Part shown: one piece after another, positions 23,001 through 35,606 of the stretch
Layout of the letters: the number at the start of each line of letters is the position of its first letter
Numbering within the stretch: the first letter of the stretch is position 1
From: Haemaphysalis longicornis
Lineage: Eukaryota > Arthropoda > Arachnida > Ixodida > Ixodidae
Assembly: GCA_013339765.2 (NCBI GenBank)
Contig: CM023456.1
Coordinates: forward strand, 90,041,516 to 90,105,515
Reading direction: 5' to 3'
Length of the DNA: 64,000 nucleotides
Position numbers and translations under genes: made by a program
Notes under the pieces: generated by a model
What the model was told of the DNA's origin: nothing
Seen by the model: only the letters and a program-made list of their open reading frames with translations
Database searches by the model: none

Positions 23001-23545
23001 CTGCACAGCCAGCTTTATCTCGAAATTTAAGGAAAAATGGCTTTAACTCTTGATTTAACAAAGCTTTCTTAAAGACAGGTACATCACAATTCTCTGCGGA
23101 GAATTCTACATCACTAATGTGCAGTTTTGTGAACTTGGCATAAATAGTTAACAGTTAAGCCCTGCACGTTTCAGAACAGATTGATGGCAGGTTTTAACAC
23201 GCTGAAGGAACACCTAGAATTTTAGCCTCGCCGTAATGAAGGGCCCCGGATATGTTCAGATTACCTGGGGATCTTTCACTGGAACCGAAACTTCGACACA
23301 CGAACTTGTTCGGTTTTTGCTTCCACGATAAAAGCAGCCACCACAGCTGGGATAAAAACTCGCCTCGTTTGAAAATTGCCGCCTGCTGTGAATACATTAT
23401 CGTCTACGGGAGGAGCTTTGTTGCACAAAGCTGCTGCAACTCTTGTTTTATCAAAAAAAATTTATCACAGAATATACCGCTATTTTGGGGTAAGGTAACT
23501 ATCATTACGCCGATTTATATTTACGTGGCATAACATTTTCCTTGG
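20055..23545. other. Intergenic stretch without recognised gene
   Basis: AT-rich, with many short frames but no domain. A GC-richer patch at 22560-22860 has overlapping frames on both strands (60-85 codons) and a TATAAAA at about 22573, without recognisable protein. I see no clear repeat. Confidence 0.5.
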
Positions 23546-23720
23546 CATCATCATCGGCAGAGTCAAAGTTTGGCAGAGTTTGGCCCACTGCAGGGCCAAA
23601 GTTTTGGGCCACTCCTCTCGTACGCTGCCCGAGTCCGTTCGATGCCCCAACATTTCATAATCCGCTCATCTAGCCCTTTAATGTTCTTTTCGCTTTCCAG
23701 TCCCCATTCTCAGCAGCCGC
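23546..23720 (-). pseudogene. Possible RTE LINE 3' end relic
   Basis: CATCATCATCGGC followed by GCCCACTGCAGGGCCAAAG resembles the 3' end of the RTE copy at 57405-57480 (CATCATCACCAGCC...CGCCCACTGCAGGGCAAAGG). Beyond this the similarity fades. It would be an old, truncated copy on the reverse strand. Confidence 0.35.
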
Positions 23721-23930
23721 TCTTTTATCGAAGAGGAGCACCGGTTGTCATTTTGTTCACTACATGCCAACAGAAGTCCTAGCTCATTGGCAATAAACAA
23801 GTTCGTTTGCTTGCTCAACATGTTGGGTCACCTTTGTACCGATTGCTAAACAGCTTCACTAATCTGCCACCTCCACACAGTCAAATCACGCATCATTTTT
23901 GCACCCTGTCTTTATTTAATGTTATTTATT

Positions 23931-25930
23931 GTGGGGTTTAACACGCAGACGCCACAGAGGCGATGAGGCGCACCGTGTGGAGGGCAACAGTTTCCCAGAG
24001 GAAGTCGACAAGAGTGCGGTGATGGGTCCCCCCTACCATCGCGGGAGATAGGGGAGACTCCCAGGATGCATCCCTGTGCGGCGAAGGTGTCGGGATATCG
24101 CTGAACTCAGGGAAGAACACGTTCATAACGAGGGATTAGTGTCAGCGTCTTCGGCAGGCGGCGTACAGAAGGGGCAGTAGTTGCTAAAAGGGGTATGGTA
24201 TCGCGGTGGCCACTCCCGAGTTACCGCAGGTGGGAGAAGCACCCCAACTGAATGTCTACGTATCAGGATCTCCTCAAAGCGAGCAGGCCCACTGGGAAAG
24301 TCTTTTCCACACGGTGGGATGAGACGGCGTGTAACGTGACACAGATCTTTCTATCGTTGGGCAAATTGTTCATCTGAGTCAGTTGTCAGCAAGGGCAGCG
24401 TTAGAGGAGCAGATGTAAGGTTACGGGAACTATCAGCTGCAATATAAGCAGTGACAGCATTACGCTGCATCCACGACAGTCTGAGAGGGTGGTGGTAGGT
24501 TTTCAGTATTTTATGAATGTCTGATGAGACAGACGATTCGGAGTGTACGAGGCGCAATCCGCGTAAATTTGTACAGTACAACTCCAAGGGGCTTAAACAA
24601 TGGTCGGCATTAGCATCTGCAGTCCGTCTCGGATCGCTGTAAGCGCCGCCAGTATAGAAGGTGAGGTTCGGAATGTTTCGTAACCGCAGGTTTGATTCAC
24701 TTCCGAATTGGAAGGAGATTGCACCACTGTAGTTAAAACACCGTCTTAGGCCCCAGCGACCACAAGTGTCTCTACAACCTGGGGCTGTTTCACAGTTGCC
24801 ACTATGGGTATGCCCGCGGAACGTGTGTCTGCCTTTCCGCTCGACCGTTTGTGGAGTCTAGTGAGGGGCCGGTTGTCAGTCACTTGGTCGTGCAGCCAGG
24901 GTGGCCTAGTTCCACGGTGGGTTGGTAAGGGGGTAGTGAGCGGCTCTTGTAGATCACCAACACCGCTGCCTCAGCTACAAAATTAAGTTTGTGCTTACGG
25001 GTGGTATGGCGTTGATGTACAATCTCATCCAGCGTGTTGAGTTGAGCTTCTGCCTGAAGAAATGGTATAGGTGTTATTCTAGGGAGGCAGGCGATCGTCC
25101 GCATTGCTGCTCTACTGATTGCTTCAATTCGGGCCCACTCCGCTTGGGTCATATGCTGGAATTGAGCCTGATAGACAAGTCGAGGCTGAAGTATTGACCG
25201 AACCAACAGTCAGCCCATTTTAAAACAGGAGCCTCGAGACTTGCGAAATTCGCCTCATAAGACGTAGCATTTGACCTGCTTGTTGCCGGGCAGATCGGCG
25301 CCACATGGCAGCTAACCAAGGCCATAAAATCTCTAATCCCAGCACGCGAAGAGATCTGGCAGTGCGCACGGACTGGCCGGTGAGCTGCAGTGCCATCGCG
25401 GGCATTCACAGTCGACTACAGCCCCAAAGCAATGGCCACGAACACAATGGCTGTCTTTTCGACTGAAAGCACAACACCAGCGTATTCACACCACTTCTGT
25501 GACAGAAGGAGCGTGAACACGCCACTTGTGAAGACGGCAGATCTTGGTGGAGATTTCATACCGTATATTTTACGCGTACACGAGAAACTGCAGGTCTGAT
25601 ATGGACCCAAGATGCCAGGAAAGAGGCAGCATAAGTACCTAAACGAGGAAGGGTGAAATCACCGACCCCCGACGCACTCCACGGGTGGGAGTAAAATCGG
25701 CATAACTAGCGCCTCCAACCTTTACTGAAAATATTCCTTGCAGAGCTCCTGAATATAATACACGCCCAGGTGCGTGATAACGCGATCGGCGCGGAGGGGG
25801 GATCGCATTCCTGTAAATGTGTGCAACTCACCTGTACAGCAGGTGTATTTCGGGGCGCATAGCGCGGCAACCGGCTGAAGGGCGCAGTTGGATCGTATGT
25901 AAGAACGGAAAACCGAAAACTAATCAAAAG
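23931..25930 (-). pseudogene. I-type LINE: reverse transcriptase, RNase H relic, knuckle and 3' end
   Basis: On the reverse strand: RT motif RGVRRGSVISPF (25684-25645), the catalytic box reading LVYA then a stop (25578-25564) where YADD is expected, YAGVVLSVEKT (about 25500), thumb RSLRVLGLEI and MWRRSARQQAGQMLRLMRRI (about 25370-25240), and LVYQAQFQHMTQAEWARIEAISR (about 25175-25110, given here only to mark the thumb end). RNase H is eroded. A C-terminal knuckle NYCPFC is at about 24190-24170. The last frame ends WETVALHTVRLIASVASAC and a TAA at 23938-23940, then a short AT tail. Stops and shifts throughout, including the lost catalytic Asp pair, make it inactive. Its last 60 bases match the SINE tail. 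The 5' side is truncated near 25930. Confidence 0.85.
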
Positions 25931-25934
25931 GAAG

Positions 25935-28140
25935 AAGCCCTACGCTGAATTTGTAATACGTATTGCGGGAGAAACAAGATATACTGTTTAGAATTTAACC
26001 AAAATACTGGCCAAAAAAGAGAAGAGGAAATTCCCATGGCTGATATGGAGCGCAATTAATTACCAGCAGGCAATGGTAATGAAACTGTCAGCAGTAGCAG
26101 CTGTAATAAGGAAAACAATAACAGAAAGTGAAAAGCTATATCAGAAAGCCCAGGCGTCACTGAAACGATTCAGATTGCGACATGTATCGGTTCAAAGGCA
26201 GAAATAGAAATGGCTGAGTTCAAAGTATTTCCGAAAGTGAAATAACGGGCATATACGCTTACAAAAAGGAAAAGCCGAGGAAGATGAACATACACCAAGA
26301 ACAAACACCAGATTGCAGACAATTGACCACGCTCAGCTATGTTTCCGGTGCTGCTTATCTCTTCGGAAGCAATACCTGAAAGCTTCTTTGGGCGTCTGGG
26401 TCTTTGTTTGCAGGCTTTTAATTTCCGTTCATTCGGAAAATCAGCGCTCGGTTTTTTTAAGGGGGTGTTTTGTCGTACCCTTAGGCTTTCTATTTCTGAG
26501 GCACGATGTTTACCTGTCCCCAGAACGTTTAAAAAACCTGACTAATTTTGTTTAATCATTCTGTATTTTCTATAAGTATTGATACTGACAGGGGCTGATT
26601 TTTTTTTCACTAATATAATTCTACAGTTTTTCAGGTCATGTTTAATAAAGTCAGGCAATGTTTTCCGGAAGTAGGGCTCCTTCGCGCTCTTCAGACGAGT
26701 TTGCGTGAAATTCTGTATCGCACATGGCGTACAAGACAAGACGCAGCGTGTTTTTTTCTTGAGTCGATTGATTTTTCGCTTACGGGGGATAATGCTGCGC
26801 GCCATGCAAGGGTCTGTTTTGAGGTGCGTTTAAACCTATTAGGTATGAAGTTACTTATGCAGAAGTGGCACATATTCTAAAACTACTTCCGAGTGTGCAC
26901 ACGTCTTCGTCGCAAAAGATATCGAAAGAATTTTCCATTTACTCTATAACTGCTGCATCATTTGCACGAGGATAATCTCTAAAGCAGCTCAATGGCGGTC
27001 TATCGGGATATTTTAAGCCGTACATTGGACATTGGTACGTTTACAATGAAGTGGTCAGACATGTCTGGCTCAACAGCTACTGACGTAGTATCAGCATATG
27101 CTCTCGAAGGAAAAAACTAAATCAAGAATTGAACTACAATTATCCTAGACACGTGTAGGCTGAAGTACGACCTGAGTAACGTGATGGCTAAGCATTAAAT
27201 TATATAAAATATATCGTGCCGTCTATTTTGGGAAAACGTCTTAAGGAATTCCAGTTAACGTCAGGAAGATGAAAATTACCAGCTAAAATACCTTATTTTA
27301 ATTATGCTGTGCTATGTGCGCTTGTAGTTTTACTATATAGTCAAGCAGTACATCAGGCGGTCTGTACAGAGCATATCAAATAAACCTGTGGCCCCAACAA
27401 CTCAGACTAATACACAAGCGTTCGAAGGCGGCGATATCTCCTAATGATACGGCTTCAATTGGCTTTTGATAATCACAGCCACATCACCGCCCATTCCAGA
27501 CCTGTCTTATCATTAGAATTCTACTTGCCTGATAGACGCAAATATTTACAAAAAATGCTTGGCGTGAATCATGGCAGCAGAGCCTTTTGGGCCACCAAAG
27601 TTCCTGTCTGGGTCCCCTGCACACGAGTGGGATTTTCGCGTTTTATTTGTTCCTGTGTAACCAAGCACTAAGGTGAATAAATGGTCTTTTTACCCCGCAA
27701 GACTTCGATTAGGCCGCCGGTTACGCTTCTCGCCTCAAAAAGCGATTGATCATATCGGCCTCTGTCGCCAGTCAGTGCCGCTGCGTCTCGAAAGCCGTTC
27801 TTCTTTTTTTCGTCTTTACAGCCACGCATAAGGGCTAATGACGTTATATAATTATAATCAATGCTAAAAGCCCTTCCCCTAAAGGACCACAGAAAATGGC
27901 CACTGCGCTTACGAAACGAACCGACCGTGCGTTGTAGCATTTTTTTCGTGGTGGCTCGCCCCTCTTTCCGCTGGCGTGATCCGTATTCCGGTATTCGGAA
28001 GTCGTATCCTGGGCCCCACAAATGTTGACATGATTCCGGTGACTCTAAAATCCTGGGACACCGACGCCCTTCTTTGGAATTGTGAATGCCAATGCATGAA
28101 TATGCAGCTGAGTAAGGCCCCTTCCTTCACCTGGTTTTTT
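25935..28140. other. Intergenic stretch without recognised gene
   Basis: AT-rich; frames of up to 117 codons (27668-28021) and 87 codons (26542-26805) have no recognisable features. A 12-base G run lies just beyond at 28148-28159. Confidence 0.5.
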
Positions 28141-28379
28141 AAGGGGTGGGGGGGGGGGGAAAGTAGCGGGGGCTTTGTAGTGTTTATGCTTAAAGCGCAT
28201 TTGCCTTGCCATCCACCGCAACGCTTTCGTGTGCTTTTAATCTGTCTTCTACAAGTTGCGCTTCTGTTCGGTCGTACGACGGTGAATTTCTGTGCTTCCC
28301 ATTTCCTTCCCTTATATTTGCGTAATATTAACGGGGTGGACCTTCTCACACTGGGGCCGAGTCGGAGCTTCTGCTGTGG

Positions 28380-28592
28380 AACGCTTCGTGAAGCGGTCAT
28401 TTTAAGTGCGAATGCACTTATAAAAGCGACCCCAAACCATCCACCGCCGGCGGCGGTGGCGGCGGCGTCGGCGCAGCGGCGTCCGCAGTGCTCCTCTATA
28501 TTTAAAAAAGAAACAGCATCCGGCGCCAGGTTTCGATCCGAGGACTTTGCGGCCGCAGCGGGACGCTCTACCGACCAAGCCACGGACGCGAC
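28380..28592 (-). mobile_element. Second tRNA-derived SINE-like element
   Basis: On the reverse strand the head GTCCGTGGCTTGGTCGGTAG carries a box A-like TGGCTTGGTCGG (28582-28571) and a box B-like GGATCGAAACC (28539-28529, two mismatches). After a GCGCCGGATGCT segment and a short T/A-rich stretch comes a CGG-rich block (28440-28490) and then a near-palindrome TTTTAAGTGC/GCACTTATAAAA around 28400-28430. The tRNA-like head differs from the Ruka-like SINE, so this is another family or a tRNA pseudogene. The 3' end is uncertain. Confidence 0.6.
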
Positions 28593-29187
28593 GCTGATAT
28601 CAGTGTTAGTGACGCGCTTTATATCTTTACCGCATTCAAACTACGTCGTCAGCGGCGTGCGTTGGCGACTCAGCGGCGTTATAGCGGCTTGATAACTGCG
28701 TGGTGTACACGTGATACTACAAACCCGATGGAAGAGATGGAAGGAAGGCGGCGAGGCGGTGGGCTGCGGGGGCCCGAGCGCAAGCGCCGCAAGCGGGCCG
28801 ACAAACCGTGCATTCGCACTTTCACATTCTCCCCCTCGGGGAAATGCGGGGGAATTTTTTTATATTACGGAAGCCTATACCGGACGTCGGTGTCCTCCAT
28901 CAAGCTCGTGCCGTGAAATTCCTGGGAATATTGAATACCTTGACACATGACAAAACCCGGGAAGGAGCCGAAATTTAAGTGATTCTTTCGATTCTTTACT
29001 GACGGCAACGAACTGCAGGAAAGTAAACTTTCTCTGACGATGATGGTAATTGTAGGATAAATCTTATGCGACCACGTATTTTGCAGCATTCTTCAGAACG
29101 CTTGCATTCAAGGATCGTCGCACAGATTTGCACTGAAGAAGGAGCCCTACAGTCCACCTGCTTTAAAACGTTTGTGTTTTTTAGGTA
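28593..29187. other. Gap without recognised gene
   Basis: A GC-rich patch (28730-28860) followed by AT-rich sequence; short frames only. Confidence 0.5.
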
Positions 29188-29816
29188 CCGTACTTACCCG
29201 ATTCTAACACGTACTTTTTTTCCGGAAAAATATGTCGAAAAATCGCATGCGCGTTAGAATCGGATACGAAACCGATACTGCCGAAACAGGGGGAATTTCG
29301 TCCCACCCATCGCCGTCTCAAGATGGCGCCAAAGCTTTTATCAACGATTTTTCGGACGCAGGAAACATAGGCGCCTAGGCTTTTCTATCGGCGTTTACAC
29401 AAATTGTCAAATCGTTCCACTTGCGCGCTTTATAACAGCAATGGCAGCAGCGGCTCTCAGGCGTTCAAAACAAGCGGTCGGCTGAAGCGTGCGCCTCTGG
29501 AGAAGCCCGCGGGATGGGCGTGCGAGGCGTGGGCCACGAACCCATCAACCATGGTTGAACGTTCGTTCAGAAGTGTGGCATCGCGAACGCGCTTGACGGC
29601 ACCAAGGACGAGATGTTGTGGTCAGCGGAGAGCGACGAGGAGTGAGATGAGTGAGATTACTTCGAGAAATAAATCGCCGGTTTCTGTCATATTCGTTTTT
29701 CTTGCTCACAAAGTTCCGTGCGCGTTACAATCGGAGGTGCAAGTTTTTTCGGTTTTTTTGCCAGGAAAATCGGGTGCGCGTTAGAATCGGGGGCGCGTTA
29801 GAATCGGGTAATTACT
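29188..29816 (+). mobile_element. Internally deleted pogo/Tigger-like transposon with transposase tail
   Basis: The left end CCGTACTTACCCGATTCTAAC and the right end, reversed, are inverted repeats sharing TTACCCGATTCTAAC. Extra CGATTCTAACGCGC-like copies lie just inside each end (two tandem copies at the right, 29774-29808; one at about 29248-29263). TA precedes the left end, as expected for a TA target. Between them, about 29500-29640, two frames hold the transposase C-terminus: AGWACEAWATNPSTMVERSF, then CGIANALDGTKDEMLW and ESDEE with a stop. This is the tail of pogo/Tigger DDE transposases; the catalytic core is deleted. An AATAAA follows the stop at about 29670. Non-autonomous. Confidence 0.85.
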
Positions 29817-32800
29817 TTGGCCTCACGTGCGAGAAAAATTTCATGGAAGGAAAACCTGAGTTGTGTAGCTAACTCTCCGGGGCTCTTCCATTGTGGCACC
29901 TAAAGTACCGGAATTTCTAATGTAGAACGCAGCATTATTCACTTGTTTGTTTTCAGCAAGTAGAACGTTAGTTGCCGAATCAACACTGTATTCTGCTTGA
30001 AGCGGGCGACCAGTGACGCTTATCCACACATGGACAGTGCTTTTAGAATGAAACCATACCGGAGTTACTAATCGGGTTTCGCTTGATGCATGAGTATCGG
30101 AACCAAGTTCTACAGAGGAATGAAAGAAACCATTGATTTTTGTGATTTTGCGTTTCGAAATTAAGTACAATGGTCTTGCGTGGCTTTCATTACCGGAGTC
30201 TAGTGGAATTCAGGGACGGCGTATATTTTTTCGAACTTCGGAAACAGAAAATTACCTTTCGACACGCCACCCCTCAAGTGACCGTAGGCGAGGCAGCTGG
30301 TTACTCTCGCTGTAAGTCAAGCTCGCAAGTGCGTTGGTTCCTTCCCAGGCTGTTACATACCGCGGATAGCTACAAAATTCATGCTGTTGCTTTTTCCCCA
30401 TATAACTAATTGGTTTTGGGGTTTCTCATTTTTCGAAAACACCAACACCATTCCCGATAGGAAGCTATTATACCGCGAAAGTCACAAAACTTGAAGTGTT
30501 CAAAATTATTGACCATGATGTTCCTACCATCCGCATTACATCAACGAAGGTGGCGCAAGTTTACTTATAGAAACAACTTGCCTTGAAAGTAGCGTGAACA
30601 ATATTGGCTGCATGCTAACCTCAAATAAAATATTTCTTCCATCCAGGCAATTTGCACTGCGTCTGCTCTATTGCTGTCAGAAACATCCCAGGAACGATTT
30701 CAAAAATAGGCTCAACTAGCCCACCTTCAAGCTGGTTTGTATGTGGCGTTGCATCTGTCATGATGACAACTTTGACAACGGAGCTTTGTTAACTCGAGTC
30801 ATGCGACAGGCCCATAGAAGCTTTACTATGTCTTCCGTGACGTCGGTATAACGCCCATGCTTTACATGCAACTAAGGTATTAGTTGATAGAAGTTCATAG
30901 TGATTGGTAAATAATCTCATGATTGAAGAGGCACCTGCACCAAATGCAAAAAAATATGTCTATATACTTTACCTTCCAGGGCATACATCTAGATGGCATG
31001 AATTTTAGATTTCCGCACCATTCGACTCCTTCCGTATAATACTTACATTGCTAGAGCTATGTTTTAATAATAGTGCGAGAAGCGAAGGGGTCAATAGGTA
31101 ACACATGTTTGTCTTTTAGGCGTCCGCCAAGGAGCACCACCGACAGGTTCAATGGAGTTTCCCCCGTTTCCAGGTGGCTGGGTCCACAGATATTGTGCAC
31201 GGTACATGTTGCCTTCCATGAAAAAAAAACAGTCTACAACATCAATAGATCATGAGAACAATAAAGGTAGGATATCAGCACGTACAATCCCGGGCCTTCG
31301 CGTAATCCGCTTTGCGAGGTGGCTGCTCGCTCTGAAGGACCGCGTGATAAGCTGCTGAGCTGCCCAGGTCGTTAGCGGGTAAGCTTACGAGTTCCCGGCA
31401 GTTACGCTACTCCTGTCATGCAAGAGACATAAATGATAGAGTGTTTGGAAAGTGTAGACGGTAAAAGAAGCTCGGATTGACGTAACGGGCATCGCTTCCA
31501 AAACAGAAGGTGCTGCGTATGTATTTTGTGTATCTTTATGGCGATAACTGTCCAGAAAAGAATGTTTTGGCAGTAACAGGCCTCCTTTTCCGCATTGGGA
31601 AGGCATGTTTCTCCGCCTTGCCTCAACAGCTGCCGATAAAGCCTCGTTCGAGTTTATACCGACAATAGCTTCGTCGAAGAACTCCGAGCCCATCCCTTCG
31701 CAATAGGAATAGCTTCTGTTTACCATCTCGCTTTGGAGCAACCCGAATGGTATACAATTAGGACTATAATGCATCCGCTTCCTTTTCGTGTCGATTCCAG
31801 GAAATCCTCACATGAACTCCTCATACGTTTCAATACCTGGCACTAAGCGCGAATTTCAGTGTTTAAAGGCGCTTAGGGGCCAGAAAGGATGCGTCCACGA
31901 ATTTCTCTTTCACACTTTTTACTCGTTTCGCGCTCGTATATTGCGTAAAAAGAAAGATTCACCTAGCAAAAATACACAAACGTAACAAAAAACACGCAGC
32001 TTCTACAGATAATTTCTCAGTTCACATACTTGTCCTTCCCACTCTTTGCGGCATCACTCTACAAGGGGAGTCGCTCTGCCAACTATGCTGTAAAATAACG
32101 ATTGTCGACTGCAAAATTTGTTGCCTAAAAGTTTTATTCTGTTATGACGTGAGATCTTATTTATTCTGCTAACAGCCAAAAAGGTCACTCAAACTCGTCT
32201 GGCAAGTCACTATACACTATGACCAAACCATCCCTTACGCTATCGTGGGAGTATGAAACCCCACACGGAATCTTAGGTTGCTGCAATAATTCACACTGCC
32301 GGAACTCACGTATATTTCCGGGTGATTGCTTTCGACCAACAGGCACCCTCAAAAGAGTTACATCCCCTAGTTAGACAAAGGGGAAATTTAGTGTGCATTT
32401 GTGCCGAAGCACAACGCGAACTACAAGAACAACCGAACAGAGACCAGGCATCAGAACCGCTGACTACCAATAACCTGTTCAGTGAAACGGTTGCTTTCAC
32501 TTTCACCGGAATCTTCACTTGCAATTTACACCAGCGGCACTTTAGCCGCTGATGTTTCTTTCAGCAGTTTCCTGAAAAGTTCGACACATTACGGCATGTG
32601 GTGCGGCATTTGGTGCTAGTCGCTTTATCTGCTGCATGGTGGAGATGCAACGTTTCTCGTTAGTATGCTCACCATCAGTTCCAGGACGGGGACATTACGT
32701 TATCAAATTGTTAAGTGTCCAGAGCATCCTGAGCCAAGCAACCCGGGACTAAAACGAGGAGATCAGCCGCGCCCCGAATATCGACCAACCTAAAGAAACC

Positions 32801-34571
32801 AGAAAGACCGAGAGAGAGAAACATTTACATTCGTCTAACAGACGCTGATGTATGGGCCTCGTCCAGTGAAAGGTACCCATATTCCAGGATATCTTCATAA
32901 AGAAAACCCCCTGATGTACGAAACGAGCGCGTACAATCTATCGACGATCATCTTTACTTCCAGCAATCAAGGGACCTAGCGAAAGAAATTACAATTCCTC
33001 AAATTAAACAGAGTCTTTTAGCGTCCGAAAGAGCGACACTTCCTGTGTGGACTGAGACATTCTTTGCGCTACATGAAAACCATGTACAACGCATGAGAAG
33101 CTGAGGTGGTTCTCCACTAAACTTTGCAAACGTCATCAATTGAATGAAAGGCGGGCAGTTTGTAGTAATCAGTTCATTCCTGACGTCTAATTAGTAAGGT
33201 TGATGCTTTGCGCCCTACTACTTCTCGCCAGCTGAGAGAACTCCCTGTGGCAAGTAATCTCGCGGAATGATACTAGCAATGACCCACGCAGACATTTTTA
33301 TTTACTTCACGGAAGAGCACAGGAATTGACGCACCGCTACTGTAACGACGACCAGCTATTGCGGATTGAACAGGGGCGCAGACAATACACACATTCTAAC
33401 ATGACCGGGGCGGACTCATACATAGAGGCTCATATTTGGGTGGAACCTTCAGGCATTTTCAATAGGGTTTATTGCTAATTAGCGACAACGCATACCCACT
33501 TAGCCAATTTGGCCAATGATTATATAATTCCCAATTTCACTGGACTAGGTATCGTTTAAAGAGAGGTCAAGATAATTCATTTTTGAGGAAACGCAGAACA
33601 CATAAGCAACATGACCTCAAGCGCACAAATTCGGCTATTGCGCAAAAAATAGGCCTCAACAGAGCAATAATTAGGGCACATATATGGACGGCGGCATGTT
33701 GTTCGGTTTGAAGCGTATTAAATGACTGTACAAAAGAAATGGCCTCACATTTTGTATGGTGACAGCTTTCCAATATCGCATGGCACACTCGCTGCCTATG
33801 CATTTTGAGGAGTTATCCGTTGCGTACGCATGCCGTAAACATTCGTTATTTCACTGTAAACAGTTGGGATTTGGTACCACTTCTCTAAGGCTTTGAGTTG
33901 GAGTTTTTTGACACAAAGTTTACCTATCTCAAGTGCCAGTTTGTTTGTTAGCGCCGTACGAACGCATCAGATAAAACGTGAATCAGCATACCTTGCTACA
34001 GAACAGGCTGCTGTTTTCATACCACGTTTCTTATCGAGAAGTCAAAATTTTCGTGAATTTACTGTCTTGTCATAACATGATTGAAAACACAGTATTGCTA
34101 GGTGATTCAGTTTGTAACCTAGTGCAACTAAAGAACAAGCGGGACTGCTTGTGACCACCGGTGTGAGTTAGTTTTCTGACTCCTTTATACCTCCACGTTC
34201 CTCATTATTCAAAGCAGGCACTTAACGTTTGATTTCTTTTATCTTTAAAATGCGTCTCTGCGCTTACGTGGGGAGGGGGGGGGGGGGGGCGAGGGCACTT
34301 CGGGCTTCCAGCTTTGTCCCGACTATCGAACTTATAGTGAGGGCAATAAACTATTATTCTGCTATCCCAGATTTTGAGGTTCAATAGTGAATTGGGCTCT
34401 GTCGATAGTGCTTCCTGCTTTTTACCTTTGTTCTTCTAGCTAGGCTTTTCTACTTCGAATGCTAATTTTCTTGAGCGAACCCGTTCCTAGGTGACCGCTG
34501 CATTGGAGACCACGGGCACATCATACTTGGGGCTATCACGAATGCTACAGAGTTTGGTCGCAGATGCGGGC
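29817..34571. other. Long intergenic stretch without recognised gene
   Basis: Frames up to 129 codons (31385-31774) with no recognisable domain, signal peptide or repeat. A 15-base G run lies at 34275-34289. I see no transposon signature. Confidence 0.5.
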
Positions 34572-34700
34572 TGGGTAGTCATCATCATGACTATTATCAC
34601 CATAATAATCACTGCCACGTTTGTGCTCATTGCTGGATGAATGCCTTCTTATCCTCCTCCAAGCCATTCCGGTTTTGCGATGCTGTGGTACTTCTTTAGT
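34572..34700 (-). pseudogene. Probable RTE LINE 3' end relic
   Basis: CATCATCATGAC, a run of TNATNA units, then ACTGCCACGTTTGTGCTCATTGCTGGATGAA and CCTCCTCCAA resemble the CATCATCA...CCCACTGCAGG...GGCCTCTCCCA...CTCCAA signature at the 3' end of RTE copies (compare 57405-57480). Very degraded. Confidence 0.4.
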
Positions 34701-35513
34701 TTAAGACACTTGTATCTGCGTATTGAAAGCGTGCAAGCCTTGAAAGCACGTGTATTACAATTGTAACACGTGTAAGAAGTCTTAGACAGGAATAGCCGCT
34801 CGTCAGCTAATCATGAGGAGGAATCCATACTCAAGGTAACTGCTGTTACCACACCAAGGTTTATTTGCACGTGGGTCCATTGACGCGAGAGAAGTAGTAA
34901 ATGAAGCTAAACCAAACAGCAGCAATAATCATAGAACACCAAAGCTGAAACACAATTAACAGCAGACGACAGATATATATGGCGCCGCCCAGCCACGCGA
35001 GCGGGAAGGCGCAAGAAGATAAAACGTTTTAAAACGCCCATCGCTGCTGGTGTGCGAGTCGGTCCAAGTCGTCTGATGTACAATGGATCCTTCTGCTAGG
35101 GCATGCTTATCTGGAAAATAATTTTTGGAACTTTTCTACGTTTGAACGTGATTCACTCGATGATCGGTGGCGCTTTGAATGACAAAAAACTATATATTTT
35201 TGTATAAAACATTTTGTACCAAGGCATTTGTGTTGTGTACTTTGTGTGCCGTAGTTTCTTTGCGATTGTGGTGAGATCACCGTGCTTCCAGTCAGCATGC
35301 ACTCAGCATGATGAGAAGAAAACAGACCGAAGCATCCCGACACAAACGGCAGCAGCGACGGCTGCTCTCGAACTCATGTTTTATCTCGTCGCAGCTTTCC
35401 GCTCTCACGGTTTGGCTGCGCCACAAATATCTGCCAGTTTCAAATTTTTTAACAGCGAAGCTGCTGGGAATTGGTTGATTCCGGCATGTAAAAAAAACTC
35501 AGTATAACAGTAG
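34701..35513. other. Gap without recognised gene; one short inverted repeat
   Basis: An imperfect palindrome CACGTGTATTACAA/TTGTAACACGTG lies at 34747-34772. Otherwise only chance frames, the longest at 35214-35507 (97 codons). Confidence 0.5.
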
Positions 35514-35522
35514 AAAAAAAAA
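35514..35522 (-). terminator. Run of nine T, RNA polymerase III terminator
   Basis: Two bases after the 3' end of the tRNA-like unit on the reverse strand, as at the end of RNA polymerase III genes. Confidence 0.6.
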
Positions 35523-35523
35523 T

Positions 35524-35605
35524 TGCTGGCACAGGCAGGATTCGAACCTGCGTCTGGTACATCAATGTAGTCAGAGTCAGTTGTAAAACCCGCTCGGCTA
35601 CTACC
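35524..35605 (-). pseudogene. tRNA-like unit with intact boxes A and B
   Basis: Reverse strand: box A TAGCCGAGCGG (35600-35590) and box B GGTTCGAATCC (35548-35538) match consensus fully, 41 bases apart. The T arm is a perfect five-pair stem (GCAGG/CCTGC). The 5' and 3' ends (GGTAGTA and CTGTGCC) pair at only four of seven positions and I cannot place a clean D or anticodon stem, so it is a tRNA pseudogene or the head of a SINE, not a working tRNA. A nine-T terminator follows. A LINE poly(A) tail ends one or two bases before its 5' end. Confidence 0.65.
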
Positions 35606-35606
35606 G

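Noticed and set aside
27909..28692. Overlapping frames of 224 and 238 codons on opposite strands
   Set aside because: They run through a GC-rich block and a tRNA-like repeat, contain a poly-G run, and neither has a recognisable domain. Open frames on both strands are explained by local composition.
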